A stretch of DNA of 64,000 nucleotides from Lepidostoma basale. Taxonomy: Eukaryota > Arthropoda > Insecta > Trichoptera > Lepidostomatidae. The stretch spans positions 186,001 to 250,000 of the forward strand of contig JAHDVF020000729.1 of the NCBI GenBank assembly GCA_022606425.2, given 5' to 3'. Within the stretch, counting starts at the first letter, position 1, and each line of letters starts with the position of its first letter. Below the pieces are notes generated by a model. It worked only from the letters and a program-made list of their open reading frames with translations. It searched no databases and was not told where the DNA came from. Below, one piece after another: positions 41,985-51,460 of this stretch. Made by a program: the position numbers and the translations under genes.

Positions 41985-42189
41985 CTTTCTAGTTTGTATA
42001 ACGGAGGTGGTGATGCCGAACACGCTCATGAGCACAATAGCCACGCAGTAGTAGTAATAGTCTTCCGACAGCCACACGGCAACGCTGAAAAGCTGGAACA
42101 TGTAGAAGGGGTTGAAGAACTCCAGCACGATGAGCGTGGCTATACCCTGGACGGGAACGTCCATCTCGTTCAGCCCGTACACGCTCCGA
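41985..42189 (-). CDS. ATP13A: P5B ATPase exon: M1-M2 hairpin
   Basis: 205 bp, acceptor catctcttttcag/T, donor AAG/gtaata. It encodes RSVYGLNEMDVPVQGIATLI, then VLEFFNPFYMFQLFSVAVWL, SEDYYYYCVAIVLMSVFGIT and TSVIQTRK. NPFYxFQLFSVxxW is the conserved M1 segment of P5B ATPases, and YYYYCVAIVLMSVFGITTSVI forms M2. YGxNE before it is another family signature. Enters with one base completing Ile (AT/T) and leaves in phase 0. Confidence 0.96.
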
Positions 42190-42262
42190 CTGAAAAGAGA
42201 TGAAATAAATTAATAAATTAGCGCAGTGTGGCTATTCATCCTTTCTGCCTACCCTCTCTGGA

Positions 42263-42512
42263 GAAATTATTATTATTATTTTGTTAAATCGTTTTTTACA
42301 TCATTACAGCGCGAGCCAAATCAATGTAAAGGGTATAGCTATCATATAGGTTCACGTGACATGTGATAGGTAGATAATCCATTTTATTGTCACGTGAATT
42401 CTGCACCAGACCAAAGACAGTGTGACAATCACGATGCCATTGCCGGGAATCGAACCGGGGACCTTCAGTGTGGCAGTCAAAGCACTTACCACTGTGCCAC
42501 GAAGGTCTTTGA
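42263..42512 (-). mobile_element. SINE1, full-length copy with LINE-like tail
   Basis: Minus-strand reading gives GACCTTCGTGGCACAGTGGT (box A region), GGTTCGATTCCCGGCAATGG (box B), the body, then CTTTACATTGATTTGGCTCG, CTGTAATGATGTAAAAAACG and an AATAATAATAAT tail. It is the best example linking the tRNA head to the K-type 3' end, about 250 bp in all. 42225-42262 is a scrap of LINE E 3' end. Confidence 0.88.
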
Positions 42513-42514
42513 TG

Positions 42515-43075
42515 ATAGTTGGTCAAAATAGCATGATAATTATTGTCAAAATGGCATGATAGCTACTGTCAAAATGGTATGGTAGTTACTGTCAAAATGG
42601 CTTGATAGTAACCATCAAAATGGCATGATGGTTATTGTCAAAATGGCATGATGGTTACTGTCAAAATGGCATGATAGTAACTATCAAAATGGCATGTTGG
42701 TTACTGTCAAATTGGCATGATGGTTACTGTCAAATTGGCATGATATAACTATCAAAATGGCATGACAGTTACTGTCAAAAAAGCATGATGGTAACTGTCA
42801 AATTGGCATGATATAACTATCAAAATGGCATTATAGTTAATGTCAAAATAGTATGATAGTAACGGTCAAAATGGCATGAGAGTTCTGTCTAAATGGCATG
42901 ACAGTTACTGTCAAAATGACATGAGAGTAACTGTCCTAATGGCATGATAATTACTGTCAAATAGGCATGATAGTTACTGTCAAAATGGTATGATAGTAAC
43001 TGTCAAAATGGCATAATGGTTACTGTCAAAATGGCATAATAGTTACTATCAAAATGGCATGATAGTTTGTTTTTG
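42515..43075. repeat. 23-bp minisatellite
   Basis: About 24 copies of TGTCAAAATGGCATGATAG TTAC-like units with point variants and occasional 22-bp units fill nearly the whole intron between two ATP13A exons. The array stops within 15 bases of the donor at 43085. Confidence 0.92.
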
Positions 43076-43084
43076 AATCCTTAC

Positions 43085-43241
43085 ATTCTTTCTTGTTCTT
43101 CCTTGGTGTATCCCTCCATGTTGTGGAAGTCGATGCACTGCGTAGACTTCTCCATTCCGACCATTCGAAGAAACCGATTTTTTCCCTCGTCCCAAATGAA
43201 AGTGGTTTTTTTGCTTCGGAACATCCTGTAGCTGGTCACCT
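43085..43241 (-). CDS. ATP13A: P5B ATPase exon: cytosolic segment before M1
   Basis: 157 bp, acceptor catttccag/AG, donor GAAT/gtaagg. It encodes VTSYRMFRSKKTTFIWDEGK, NRFLRMVGMEKSTQCIDFHN and MEGYTKEEQER. The segment corresponds to the N-terminal cytosolic region between the membrane hairpin and M1, where family members show a YFxxKxxxYxWN-like core. Phase 2 in, phase 2 out, matching both neighbours. Confidence 0.9.
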
Positions 43242-43348
43242 CTGGAAATGAAAATTAATTGAAAATCAAATGTCGTCCTTGTGGTCGCTTTCCCTCCACT
43301 TTGCCCAAGATGATGAGCTTTTTAATAAAGTATCTTAATAATGATTAC

Positions 43349-43458
43349 CTTTGAATGTTCCATCTTCCAAGTACACCTTCACATTTCTATTTCTTGCCGG
43401 GGCGTCTCCTTCGGCCCCGTCATACGTGGTATTCTGGAAGCTGTATATGTGATCTTCA
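43349..43458 (-). CDS. ATP13A: P5B ATPase exon: N-terminal cytosolic segment
   Basis: 110 bp, acceptor ttattttgcag/T, donor AAAG/gtaatc. It encodes EDHIYSFQNTTYDGAEGDAP, ARNRNVKVYLEDGTFK. Enters with one base completing Ser and leaves one base into Glu, both consistent with the flanking exons. It is poorly conserved in P5B proteins, so the phases and the GT-AG sites carry the call. Confidence 0.85.
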
Positions 43459-43826
43459 CTGCAAAATAAAATATCAGACACAGTGATAAAAATATCCAAA
43501 TTTTGCAATCAAGTATTAAAAAGGAATTTAATAATCTGAGGCAGAGCAGACAGTGCAGTTTTGAAAGGCCGGTACATCCCGTGTGGTGGGTGTAGGAACC
43601 TGAGAGTGGTCTCATTGTGTCGGGAGGGTCTTGCCGTTTTCAGTCGTTGCCATGATTTGGTCCGGACAACACCGGGGCTTTGCCGTCGGCACATTTCTTT
43701 AAAATGGCCGTTCTGTCATCCTCACACAGCGAGCCTTTCGGCTGCACTTCAATATTTTTATACTTTAGAATATAGAAGGCTTTAATATCCTGAAAGCACG
43801 CTTTTGAAAAAGAGAATTGTACATAC
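43459..43826. other. Intron, unassigned sequence
   Basis: 43560-43740 has moderately GC-rich DNA (GGTACATCCCGTGTGGTGGG, TTGCCATGATTTGGTCCGGA) resembling a transposon 3' end, but I cannot name it. Confidence 0.4.
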
Positions 43827-43891
43827 CTGTCGACTTGAAGAAACTTTACATCCTTGATGTGGAAGGTTTTGCATTTGCTTTGGTATGTTTC
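43827..43891 (-). CDS. ATP13A: P5B ATPase exon: short N-terminal segment
   Basis: 65 bp, acceptor tttttttcag/GAA, donor GACAG/gtatgt. It encodes ETYQSKCKTFHIKDVKFLQV, D and two bases of Ser. It links the membrane-hairpin exon (phase 0) to the following exon (phase 2). Confidence 0.85.
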
Positions 43892-43914
43892 CTGAAAAAA
43901 AAAATATATATATG

Positions 43915-44285
43915 ATAAATCAGTAAGATATACAAGGCATGTGTCCGCCCCATCATGACGTATGGAATAGAAGTCAGAATCGATACCAATAAGAACCTTC
44001 TTAGAGTAGCAGAAATGCGAGCCCTACGCTCCATCCCGACAAAACCCTCAGAGATCGGATCAGAGATGAAACGATAAGGTCTGTCTGTGGTGCTGAGGAC
44101 ATAGTAGACGTGGACCGCATGGAGAATACAAGAATTGCAACTGTTAAAGATGAAAACCCAAGCAGCGAGAGATCACCAGGAACGCCACCAAAAAGATGGA
44201 GAGATGGCTGGACATCATCATCCCAGGACAGCTCACCGTCATAAACAGGTCATACGACCTAAACTAAGAGGAAGAAAAAGATGAT
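43915..44285 (+). mobile_element. LINE D-like fragment
   Basis: It encodes KIYKACVRPIMTYGIEVRID then NKNLLRVAEMRALRSIP, followed by frameshifted sequence to CACCAAAAAGATGGAGAGAT. It is the same subfamily as 8121-8460. The copy lies in the ATP13A intron, antisense to the gene. Confidence 0.75.
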
Positions 44286-44289
44286 AAAT

Positions 44290-45070
44290 GAGTTTATTTT
44301 TTCTCTAAAGACATTACAAACATATTTACAGTTAAAGGCATTGATTTGAAAACAGCTGAAATACCAGGAACGCATGAGAGATGGTTCTGCTTTAGAAAGA
44401 CAAGATACTCTCTGAAATTAATCTCTGAAAGAGTATTTGTCCTCTGAACGTACGAGTAACTTCACTAATATAAAAGACGTCGATCTCCTAGGAGATCATG
44501 TTCAACAAACAGACTATTCCCACCGGTGTCACCAGAGGCAGGTTGGTTCTGGCGGCCGGTAGGTAAAACAATCTATACTTTCGCTGTCGGAGATATCTAT
44601 CAGGAAGACCAACACCCTCCAGCACAGCTGAGTTCTCGAAATATACCTTTATTAATCTTCAAAGCTGCAGATAGTTGGTCTAAAACACTTCTTAAAGAAA
44701 TACCGTGGGATAGAGCCATGGATAAGTATCATACTCCCTCATGTAGAGATACCTCAGATTTTTTTTTCTAAAATCTCTCCAGCATAAGGGAATATCTCTC
44801 CTAGTGAGGACTTCATATCACAGAACCACTTTCAAGTCTGCTCAAAACCAATGAGTTGCATAAGACTCTGAGTACATTGGGATCTCTGAAAACCCTAGTG
44901 GTCCGAATGATGAAACCACATATTCTCTCGTTGCAAAGCCAGCCTACTCTCATAGATGATCCCGAGATCTCTCATGATCTCTCATGATGAGAGATCTCGG
45001 GAGAGTCTCATCATAGATACATGTGCTAGTTGCTGGTTGTTCATCGTGTATCTATGATACACAGTTTTCA
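44290..45070 (-). mobile_element. LINE family F, diverged copy
   Basis: GGTTCTGGCGGCCGGTAGGT encodes LPAARTN on the minus strand and TTCGCTGTCGGAGATATCTA the RQRQ region. CTCATGTAGAGATACCTCAG encodes LRYLYMRE. It is full of indels. Palindromic GAGATCTC-rich DNA at 44950-45055 marks its 5' part. Confidence 0.75.
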
Positions 45071-45138
45071 AGGCTGTATGAAAGCTATGGAGACAAATGT
45101 AACAGGCAATGCTAGCGTGAAGATGGCTTTTCACCCAC

Positions 45139-45306
45139 CGATATCAGGAGTCTGGTAGCGCGGGCGAGCGGGCAGCGGACGTGCGTGGCGAAGAGACGCC
45201 AGACGGGCCGCCAGTGGAAGAGGAGCAGAAGAAGGCCGGCGGAGGCCACGCATAGCAGCCAGGTCAGCAGGTTCTTGCGGAGGGAGCTGCGGTAACCGTA
45301 TATCAC
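45139..45306 (-). CDS. ATP13A: P5B ATPase exon: N-terminal membrane hairpin
   Basis: 168 bp, 56 codons, phase 0 at both ends; acceptor tctttttttcag/GTG, donor ATATCG/gtgggt. It encodes VIYGYRSSLRKNLLTWLLCV, ASAGLLLLLFHWRPVWRLFA, THVRCPLARATRLLIS. The GY...LLLLxxWRPxWR pattern is the membrane-inserted N-terminal hairpin peculiar to P5B ATPases, which in human ATP13A2 also binds regulatory lipids (family knowledge). Because its entry phase is 0, it can follow either the exon at 48092-48199 or the exon at 61558-61694. Strongly GC-rich relative to surroundings. Confidence 0.96.
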
Positions 45307-45555
45307 CTGAAAAAAAGAACATCATATCAGAGAATGCAATCTGCTATTTTGGATTCACAAACCCTAGTGTAATACGCAGCGGCGCCCATTCGTCAGTATC
45401 TAGGAACGCCCCCCATATCAATGAATAAAGCTAACCCCAGGCCAAATTAAATCTATTGATTCTAAATAGAAAGTTCTATATTCCAACCTGTAAATTCCAC
45501 CCTGTAGAAAACATTACAAAGAAAAACAGAATAATATGAGAACACAGAAAAATAA

Positions 45556-46430
45556 TGCGACTGCGTTCCGCACTTGTAGAGTTGGCAGAATCGGGAGACC
45601 TACGCGTTACGCCATGGTAAAGTTGGACTGAACGGGAGATCTACCCATTACACCATTGTAGAGTCAAATCAGTTTTTTTTTCATCAACAAAATTAAGGTT
45701 TAAGGCATCCATTGAGAACATGTAAAATAATATATTGTATATAGTATACTACCAGAAACGCAGAGATGGTTCGACATTAGAAAGACAAGATACTCTCCAA
45801 AATCAAGAGTATTTGCCTTCTGAACGTACTTTCACTAATATGAAAGATGGCGGAACTGGGAGACCTACGCGATCCGCGGTTGTATAATAGAATCGGTGGA
45901 ACTGGGAGACCTACGCGTTCCGCCATTGTAGAGTTGGCGAAACTGGGAGACCTACGCGTTCCGCCGTTGTAGAGTTGACGGAACTGGGATACCTACGCGT
46001 TTCGCCATTGTAGAGTCGGCGAAACGGGTAGACCTACCGCGTTCCGCCGTTGTAGAGTTGACGGAACTGGGAGACCTACGCGTTCCGCCGTTGTAGAGTC
46101 GGCGAAACTGGGAGACCTACGCGTCCCGCCGATGTAGAGTCGGCGGAACGGGTAGACCTACTCGTTCCGCCATTGTAGAGTCGACGTAACGGGTAGACCT
46201 ACCCATTCCGCCGTTGTAGACGGAACTGGGAGACCTACGCGTTCCGCCGTTGTAAAGTTGACGGAACTGGGAGACCTACCCGTTCCGCCGTTGTAGAGGC
46301 GAAGGAACTGGGAGACCTACGCGTTCCGCCGTTGTAGAGTCGGCGGAAAGGGTAGACCTACCCGTTCCGCCATTGTAGAGGCGACGGAACGGAGAGACCT
46401 ACTCGTTCCGCCATGTAAAATCGGAGTGAC
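45556..46430. repeat. GC-rich 41-bp minisatellite in ATP13A intron
   Basis: Units of the form GGAACTGGGAGACCTACGCG TTCCGCCGTTGTAGAGTYGR C recur about 17 times. The first units (45556-45665) are separated from the rest (45846-46430) by a LINE F 3' scrap at 45666-45845, so the array predates that insertion. CCTACGCG and CCTACCCG variants alternate irregularly. Confidence 0.9.
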
Positions 46431-46735
46431 GAAAAGTATTACCTTATAAGAGTACAATTTTGTATCTATTTACACAATCTATTTATAAAACTTTAGAGTA
46501 CTTAATTATTATATTATACATTAATTGGAACAGTTTAATTTTTTTAACACTAAGTAATTCCATAACGACGAATTCATTTTATCAGTTTGCGGTTTCCCGA
46601 TAGTAAACCTTTAAAACATTGATGAAAATAAACTCAAAAGAAGAATACTCAGAAAAAAATGTGTTCGTCCAGAAGACGCTACGAATTGCATCGAAACCAG
46701 TAGGCAGTAAGTGACTGGAACAGAGAATCAAATCA
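46431..46735. other. Intron DNA, nothing recognised
   Basis: AT-rich; ends in AATCAAATCAAATCGAATCA, the 3' tail repeats of the next LINE. Confidence 0.45.
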
Positions 46736-46736
46736 A

Positions 46737-47530
46737 ATCGAATCAGTTTATTAACTCAAAAGACATTACAAACAGCAAAATGTTTAATGCATCTATTGAG
46801 TACAGGTCAAATATTATGAAAATATAACAAAATACCAAGAACGCATTAGAGATGGATCGAACATTAGGAAGACAAGATACTTTCTAAAGTCAAGAGTATT
46901 TGTCCCCTGAACGTACCTCCACTAACATGAAAGACGTCGATCTCCGAGGAGACCGCGTTCAGCAGACTAATTGCTCTTCCCACCGTCGTCACCAGAGGCA
47001 GATTGGTTCTGGCGGCCGGTAGGTAAAACAATCTGTGCTGTCGCTGTCGGAGATATCTATCAGGGACAAAAATACCAAAACCCTCGAACATGGACGAGTT
47101 CTCGAAATATCACCTGATTAATCTAAAGAAATGGGTAATGAGATGCCCATCTCTTCGAAGCTGTATATAATTGGTTTCGAGCATTCCCAAAAGAAATGTC
47201 GTGGGATAGAGCCACGGATAACTTCCATACTCCCTCATGTAGAGATACCTCAGAAATTTTAACTGAACCCTCTCCAGCATAACGGAATATCTCGTCTCGT
47301 GAGGACTCCATATCACAGAACCACTTTCGAGTCTGCTCCGAACCAACGCGTTGTATAGGACTCAAAGCACATTGGGATCTCTGAAAACTCTTCGGGTTCG
47401 AATGATGAAGCCCAACATCCTCAGTGCAATGTCACAAATCCTCTCGATATGTGCACGAAAAGACAGCCTACTCTCATAGATGATTCCGAGATCTTTCATT
47501 GTAGATACATGTGCTAGTTGCTGGTTGTTC
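46737..47530 (-). mobile_element. LINE family F, C-terminal copy
   Basis: The minus strand encodes VRSRLESGSVIWSPHETRYS, LERVQLKFLRYLYMREYGSY, then in another frame RQRQHRLFYLPAARTNLPLV and FRGQILLTLESILSS. Two frameshifts break it. The 3' tail is a run of GATTTGATTT at 46737. The architecture is that of jockey-like LINE C-termini. Confidence 0.82.
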
Positions 47531-47534
47531 ATTT

Positions 47535-48035
47535 AACAGTTATAACTTGTGGGACAAGTCAACAAGGCTTCGGCGGTATCAGGTTGTCTCAAGGATATAA
47601 TATGGAAAAACAAGTATATGAGAACTGACAGTAAGATCAGAATATATAAAACCTGCGTAAGGCCTATACTGACATATAGCATTGAGACTAGAGCGGATAC
47701 CACAATAACGAAGGTTAAAGTACGGGTGGCAGAGATGAGGACGCTGAGGATGATAGCAGGAAGGACTATTCGCGATAGGGTGAGAAACACGGCCATCCGC
47801 GAGATCTGCAAGGTGGAGGATGCCGTGAGATGGAGCCGACAACGCAGAAGATACTGGAATGCGCTCGTGCAGAGGATGGATCCCACCAGAATCCCACACG
47901 CTGTGGCGCATCACATTCCTGCCGGCTGCCGTCCCCCCGGAAGACCGCCGAAGAGATGGAGAGATAGCTGGGAGTCAACCTCCCAAGAGAGGCAAGCCTG
48001 ATTTCAGGAACAGACCAAAGGTCTATTAAGAGAAG
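47535..48035 (+). mobile_element. LINE family D, thumb to C-terminus
   Basis: A 150-codon open frame encodes NKASAVSGCLKDIIWKNKYM, IYKTCVRPILTYSIETRADT, VRVAEMRTLRMIAGRTIRDR and GRPPKRWRDSWESTSQERQA. It ends AACAGACCAAAGGTCTATTA AGAGAAGAAGAA. It is 93% or so alike by eye to 33142-33745, in antisense to ATP13A, 60 bases from its first exon. Confidence 0.85.
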
Positions 48036-48091
48036 AAGAACTTGTGATTGTTTAATTATTCACAATATAAATGGACACCGCATAATTTTAC

Positions 48092-48199
48092 CTTTTCTCC
48101 ATCATTGGTTATGTGATCCGACGGGACCTCTTGTGAGTCCAACACCAGGGGTTCTGTATCCTGGACATCTTCCAAGAGAGGTGCCTCGTCATCTTCCAT
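48092..48199 (-). CDS. ATP13A: P5B ATPase first coding exon, form 1
   Basis: The ATG at 48199-48197 opens 36 codons: MEDDEAPLLEDVQDTEPLVL, DSQEVPSDHITNDGEK, then donor AAG/gtaaaa in phase 0. The peptide is acidic and contains EAPLL and EPLVL, dileucine-like signals ([D/E]xxxL[L/I]) of the kind that direct proteins to endosomes and lysosomes; this role is inference. Upstream of the ATG the frame stays open for 17 codons to an AG at about 48251, so a longer N-terminus cannot be excluded. An alternative first exon lies at 61558-61694. Confidence 0.85.
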
Positions 48200-48354
48200 C
48201 GTCAAAACACAGACAGCTTCATTGCGGCCACAGACAAATATTAAAATAACCTAATTGTCATGTTTACATCTGCACTGGTATTTATCTCACACACATTTTT
48301 ATTGTTTGAATAGTAAATATCTCTGAAACATCAACATCAAAATATAACAACAAC

Positions 48355-48770
48355 AAAAAACCATTACGCCGTTACTACGAAGGGGTAGGCAGGGAGAACA
48401 GACTACCACACTTCTCTATCCTGCCACACCTCTCTAAATTCCTCCACATCAATTCAACGAGACACACACGCACGTCGATTCTGCCAACTTCCAACATGGC
48501 CGAGTTTTAAATTTGAATCAATTTGGTCATGTCATGTTTTGCCATGGCACCTTTTTAAATAATTAATTACGTAATTAGGTCACGTCATGTTTTCCCCAAC
48601 AGTCATCGGCTTATTTTTACATTCACACTGTTTGTGTACAACATTTTAACCATTCTTCTTTCGTCCATTCGTTCCGTACGTCCAAACCATCTCAGGGATC
48701 TTTGTTTAATTTTACTTATGATGCAAAATCTGCCTTACATTTCGTCCTTATTTCATCGTTTGGTTAACTA
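48355..48770 (-). mobile_element. LINE family E, degraded 3' copy
   Basis: CCATTACGCCGTTACTACGA, CGACACACACGCACGTCGAT-like and CTTTCGTCCATTCGTTCCGT are E complements, with a repeated segment at 48480-48600. 48200-48354 is the ATP13A upstream region, without recognised signals. Confidence 0.75.
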
Positions 48771-48774
48771 ACCA

Positions 48775-49700
48775 AGTAACCATGAAAGAATGAACTGCCA
48801 CACTCTTCTTTCCCGACATATTTCTCTCGCTTCCTCAACATTCATACATCGTGTCATGCACGCGCGTCGTATTCTCTGACTCCTCACGTGGCCGACATTC
48901 GATAATTGATTTATTTTATCGTGCCACGTTTTCTTTAGACTTCCTATATTTTTAGTTCCATTTACATCGTTAACATACTCGTATACCTTTTTTACCATTC
49001 TTCCTTCATTAATTCTTTCCATGTGTCCAAACCATCTTAACGGCCCTTTTTATTATTTTGTTCATAACACTTTCATTCGCACCGCATTCACTTCTTTTAT
49101 TTACATTTGACACTCTCTCATATACAGATTTACCACACATTCGCCGTAGAGATATTTTTTCTACCGCATTTATTCCATGGGTGTTTTTTTAGAGGTTTTT
49201 TTAGAGGTATATGATATTGGCTTTATTTAATAGATAATTTTATGCCATTATTGTTTAAATATGATTTCGGGCATATGAGCGCCACGGCTAGCTCGAATGA
49301 AGCGCAATCGTGAAGTCCAATTTTCGACAATTGTCGTCTTTGTGGATGCGTATTATCCACTAGAGTGTGCGTGGTGCGAAAACGATCCATGCTCTTCCGA
49401 ATAACTCGCTCAGATGGACGATTATGTCGACCGTAAAATGGACGTAGTTCACGATAAGTTTGGCGAACAGAACAACGATTTTCAAAAAAAAATTGCACAA
49501 TTTGCAAGCGCTGTTCTGACGCCAGTCTATTCATGCTGAGATGGCAAAACGTACTGACGACAAATCAACTGTCCACTGTCAAATTGACAGTCTGTAGAAA
49601 CAATGTTGTCAGTTTAAAAACCAAACCTCTTAAAAAAACACCCTATACTTTCATCCTTATTTTTCCACTTCCATGCTTCACTTCCATACATATATGTCGT
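48775..49700 (-). mobile_element. LINE family E copy interrupted by a TIR element
   Basis: 48775-49178 carries the 3' part (MERINEGRMVKKVYEYVNDV, RRACMTRCMNVEEAREICRE); 49644-49700 continues with CTTTCATCCTTATTTTTCCA and CCATGCTTCACTTCCATACA. The 465 bp between them are a separate insertion. Confidence 0.8.
49179..49643 (-). mobile_element. Small TIR element with HTH (DUF4817-like) ORF
   Basis: The ends GGGTGTTTTTTTAGAGGTTT and AAACCTCTTAAAAAAACACC C are inverted repeats. Minus-strand 49534-49330 encodes LASEQRLQIVQFFFENRCSV, RQTYRELRPFYGRHNRPSER and VIRKSMDRFRTTHTL, a helix-turn-helix of the DUF4817 type seen at the N-terminus of some mariner-like transposases. No catalytic domain remains, so this is an internally deleted, non-autonomous copy. 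Confidence 0.75.
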
Positions 49701-49839
49701 TCTTGTCTATAATATTGTTTATAAAAATCTCCCTGTGTTGTTGAATTTCTTATTGTTATAGGAAAAGTGATGTCCGCTTCTGCGTAAAACGTTTACGAAG
49801 TATAGAATAATAATATTAATTTTGTTTCTGAAAATTGTG

Positions 49840-50040
49840 ATAACTGCAATAGCAGGAAAGACTTTTCGAGATAGGGTGAGGAACACGGCTATCCGCGAGA
49901 TCTGCAAGGTGGAAGATGTCGTGAGATGGGGCAGACAACGCATAAGATACTGGAATGCGCACGTGCAGAGGATGGATCCCACCAGAACTCCACACACAGT
50001 AGCACATCAGATTCCTGTTGGCTACCGTCCTCCTTACATA
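49840..50040 (+). mobile_element. LINE family D, internal fragment
   Basis: It encodes TAIAGKTFRDRVRNTAIREI, CKVEDVVRWGRQRIRYWNAH and VQRMDPTRTPHTVAHQIPVG, then stops at CCTCCTTACATAACTAACT where an E copy of the opposite strand begins. 49701-49839 is unassigned. Confidence 0.8.
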
Positions 50041-50044
50041 ACTA

Positions 50045-50515
50045 ACTAACTAACTAACCATCACGCCGTCTCCCCGAAGGGGTAGCCAGAAAGAATGGAC
50101 TGCCACACTTTTTTTTCCTGACATACTTCTCTCGATTCCTCAATACTTATACATGTGTCATGCACGCGCGTCGATTTTTCCGACTTCTCACGTGGCCGAC
50201 ATTCAATATTTGATTTATTTGATCGTGCCACGTTTTCCTCGGTCTTCCTCTATTTCTGGTTCCATTTACATCATTAACATATACTTTTTTTACCATTTTT
50301 TCCATATGTCCAAATCATCTTAATGATCCTTTCATTATTTTGTTCATGACACCATCATTCGCACCGCATTCACTTCTTATATTTTCATTCGACACTATCA
50401 TACAAAGAGTATTCACACATTCGTCTAATATATCTTATTTCTACTGCATTTATTCTACTTTCATCCTTCTTTTGCCAGTTCCATGCTTCGCTTCCATACA
50501 TAAGTTATGCCTCAT
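50045..50515 (-). mobile_element. LINE family E, 3' copy
   Basis: The AACTAACTAACTAACC tail at 50040 is followed by GTCTCCCCGAAGGGGTAGCC and continues back to GCCAGTTCCATGCTTCGCTT at 50475. Small deletions. It inserted into the 3' part of family D at 50040. Confidence 0.85.
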
Positions 50516-50599
50516 GTTATTCGCTCCTTATATAATAATAATAATAATTAGGCTAATTTGTACAGCGCCATTTTCGTAAATAGCTCACCTCTAGGGCGC

Positions 50600-50830
50600 T
50601 GTGTGGATACTCTGTGTATGATAGAGTGTCGAATGAAAATATAAGAAGTGAATGCGGTGCGAATGATGGTGTTATGAACTAAATAATGAAAGTATCATTA
50701 AGATGGTTTGGACATATGGAAAGAATGAATGAAGAAAGAATGGTAAAAAAAAGTATATGTTAACGATGTAAATGGAACTAGAAATAGAGGAAGACCGAGG
50801 AAAACGTGCCACAATCAAATAAATCAAATC
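50600..50830 (+). mobile_element. LINE family E, internal fragment
   Basis: GTGTGGATACTCTGTGTATG, GAATGATGGTGTTATGAACT and GGAAGACCGAGGAAAACGTG (VSNEN subfamily) stop abruptly at AATCAAATC. 50530-50598 is the AGCGCC...GGGCGCT repeat. Confidence 0.78.
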
Positions 50831-51460
50831 TTATCATGCATCTAACAAAAAATCCGAAACCACTTTATACTCGTAACAATTAATTAAGATTTATAATGTC
50901 TGCTGCTTTTAAACGGGCAGAGATATGAAGTAGATGTCGTAAGAAGTAATGTAGAAGATTATGCCCTCTATAATCCTTACTAAGTTTGGTTTTGACGTGT
51001 CCACCTGATTCCGAAATAATTAAAAAAAGTCAGTTTTGCTTCATACAAAAAAAAACAATAATTTTTTTTTCTTGGAAATTAGCAGTTATATCAAAAAAAG
51101 TTAAAAGACAAAAGTGGTCTGGAATCACACAACGGACCTAATTTAAAAAAATCAGGGCAAAATTCGGAGTTCGACCCCTAAGTCCATGTTTTTGCCAAAT
51201 TGATCCAGTGTGGGGCGTGATGGTTAGTTAGTTTTATATTATTTGCTTCGATTTGACTTGCGCTGTAATGATGTAAATATTTAATGTAACAAATAATAAT
51301 ATTAATAATTATTATTTCATATTATCGTCTTCCATTATGCGTATATTTATTATTTGCAAAAGATAAATCTAATCATTAGTTTGTGATAAGAACGGCATTT
51401 CTAAGTTTCATAAATATACATCGTAACGCCTGTAGAGTCGATATGATATATAGATATACA
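50831..51460. other. Unassigned DNA with a solo LINE E tail
   Basis: GGGGCGTGATGGTTAGTTAG at 51213 is a solo E 3' tail. Otherwise AT-rich, no ORF recognised. Confidence 0.4.

Noticed and set aside
48200..48251. In-frame extension of the ATP13A N-terminus (17 codons)
   Set aside because: The frame is open, but there is no upstream ATG and the acceptor at 48251 has a weak pyrimidine tract; the ATG at 48199 is preferred.
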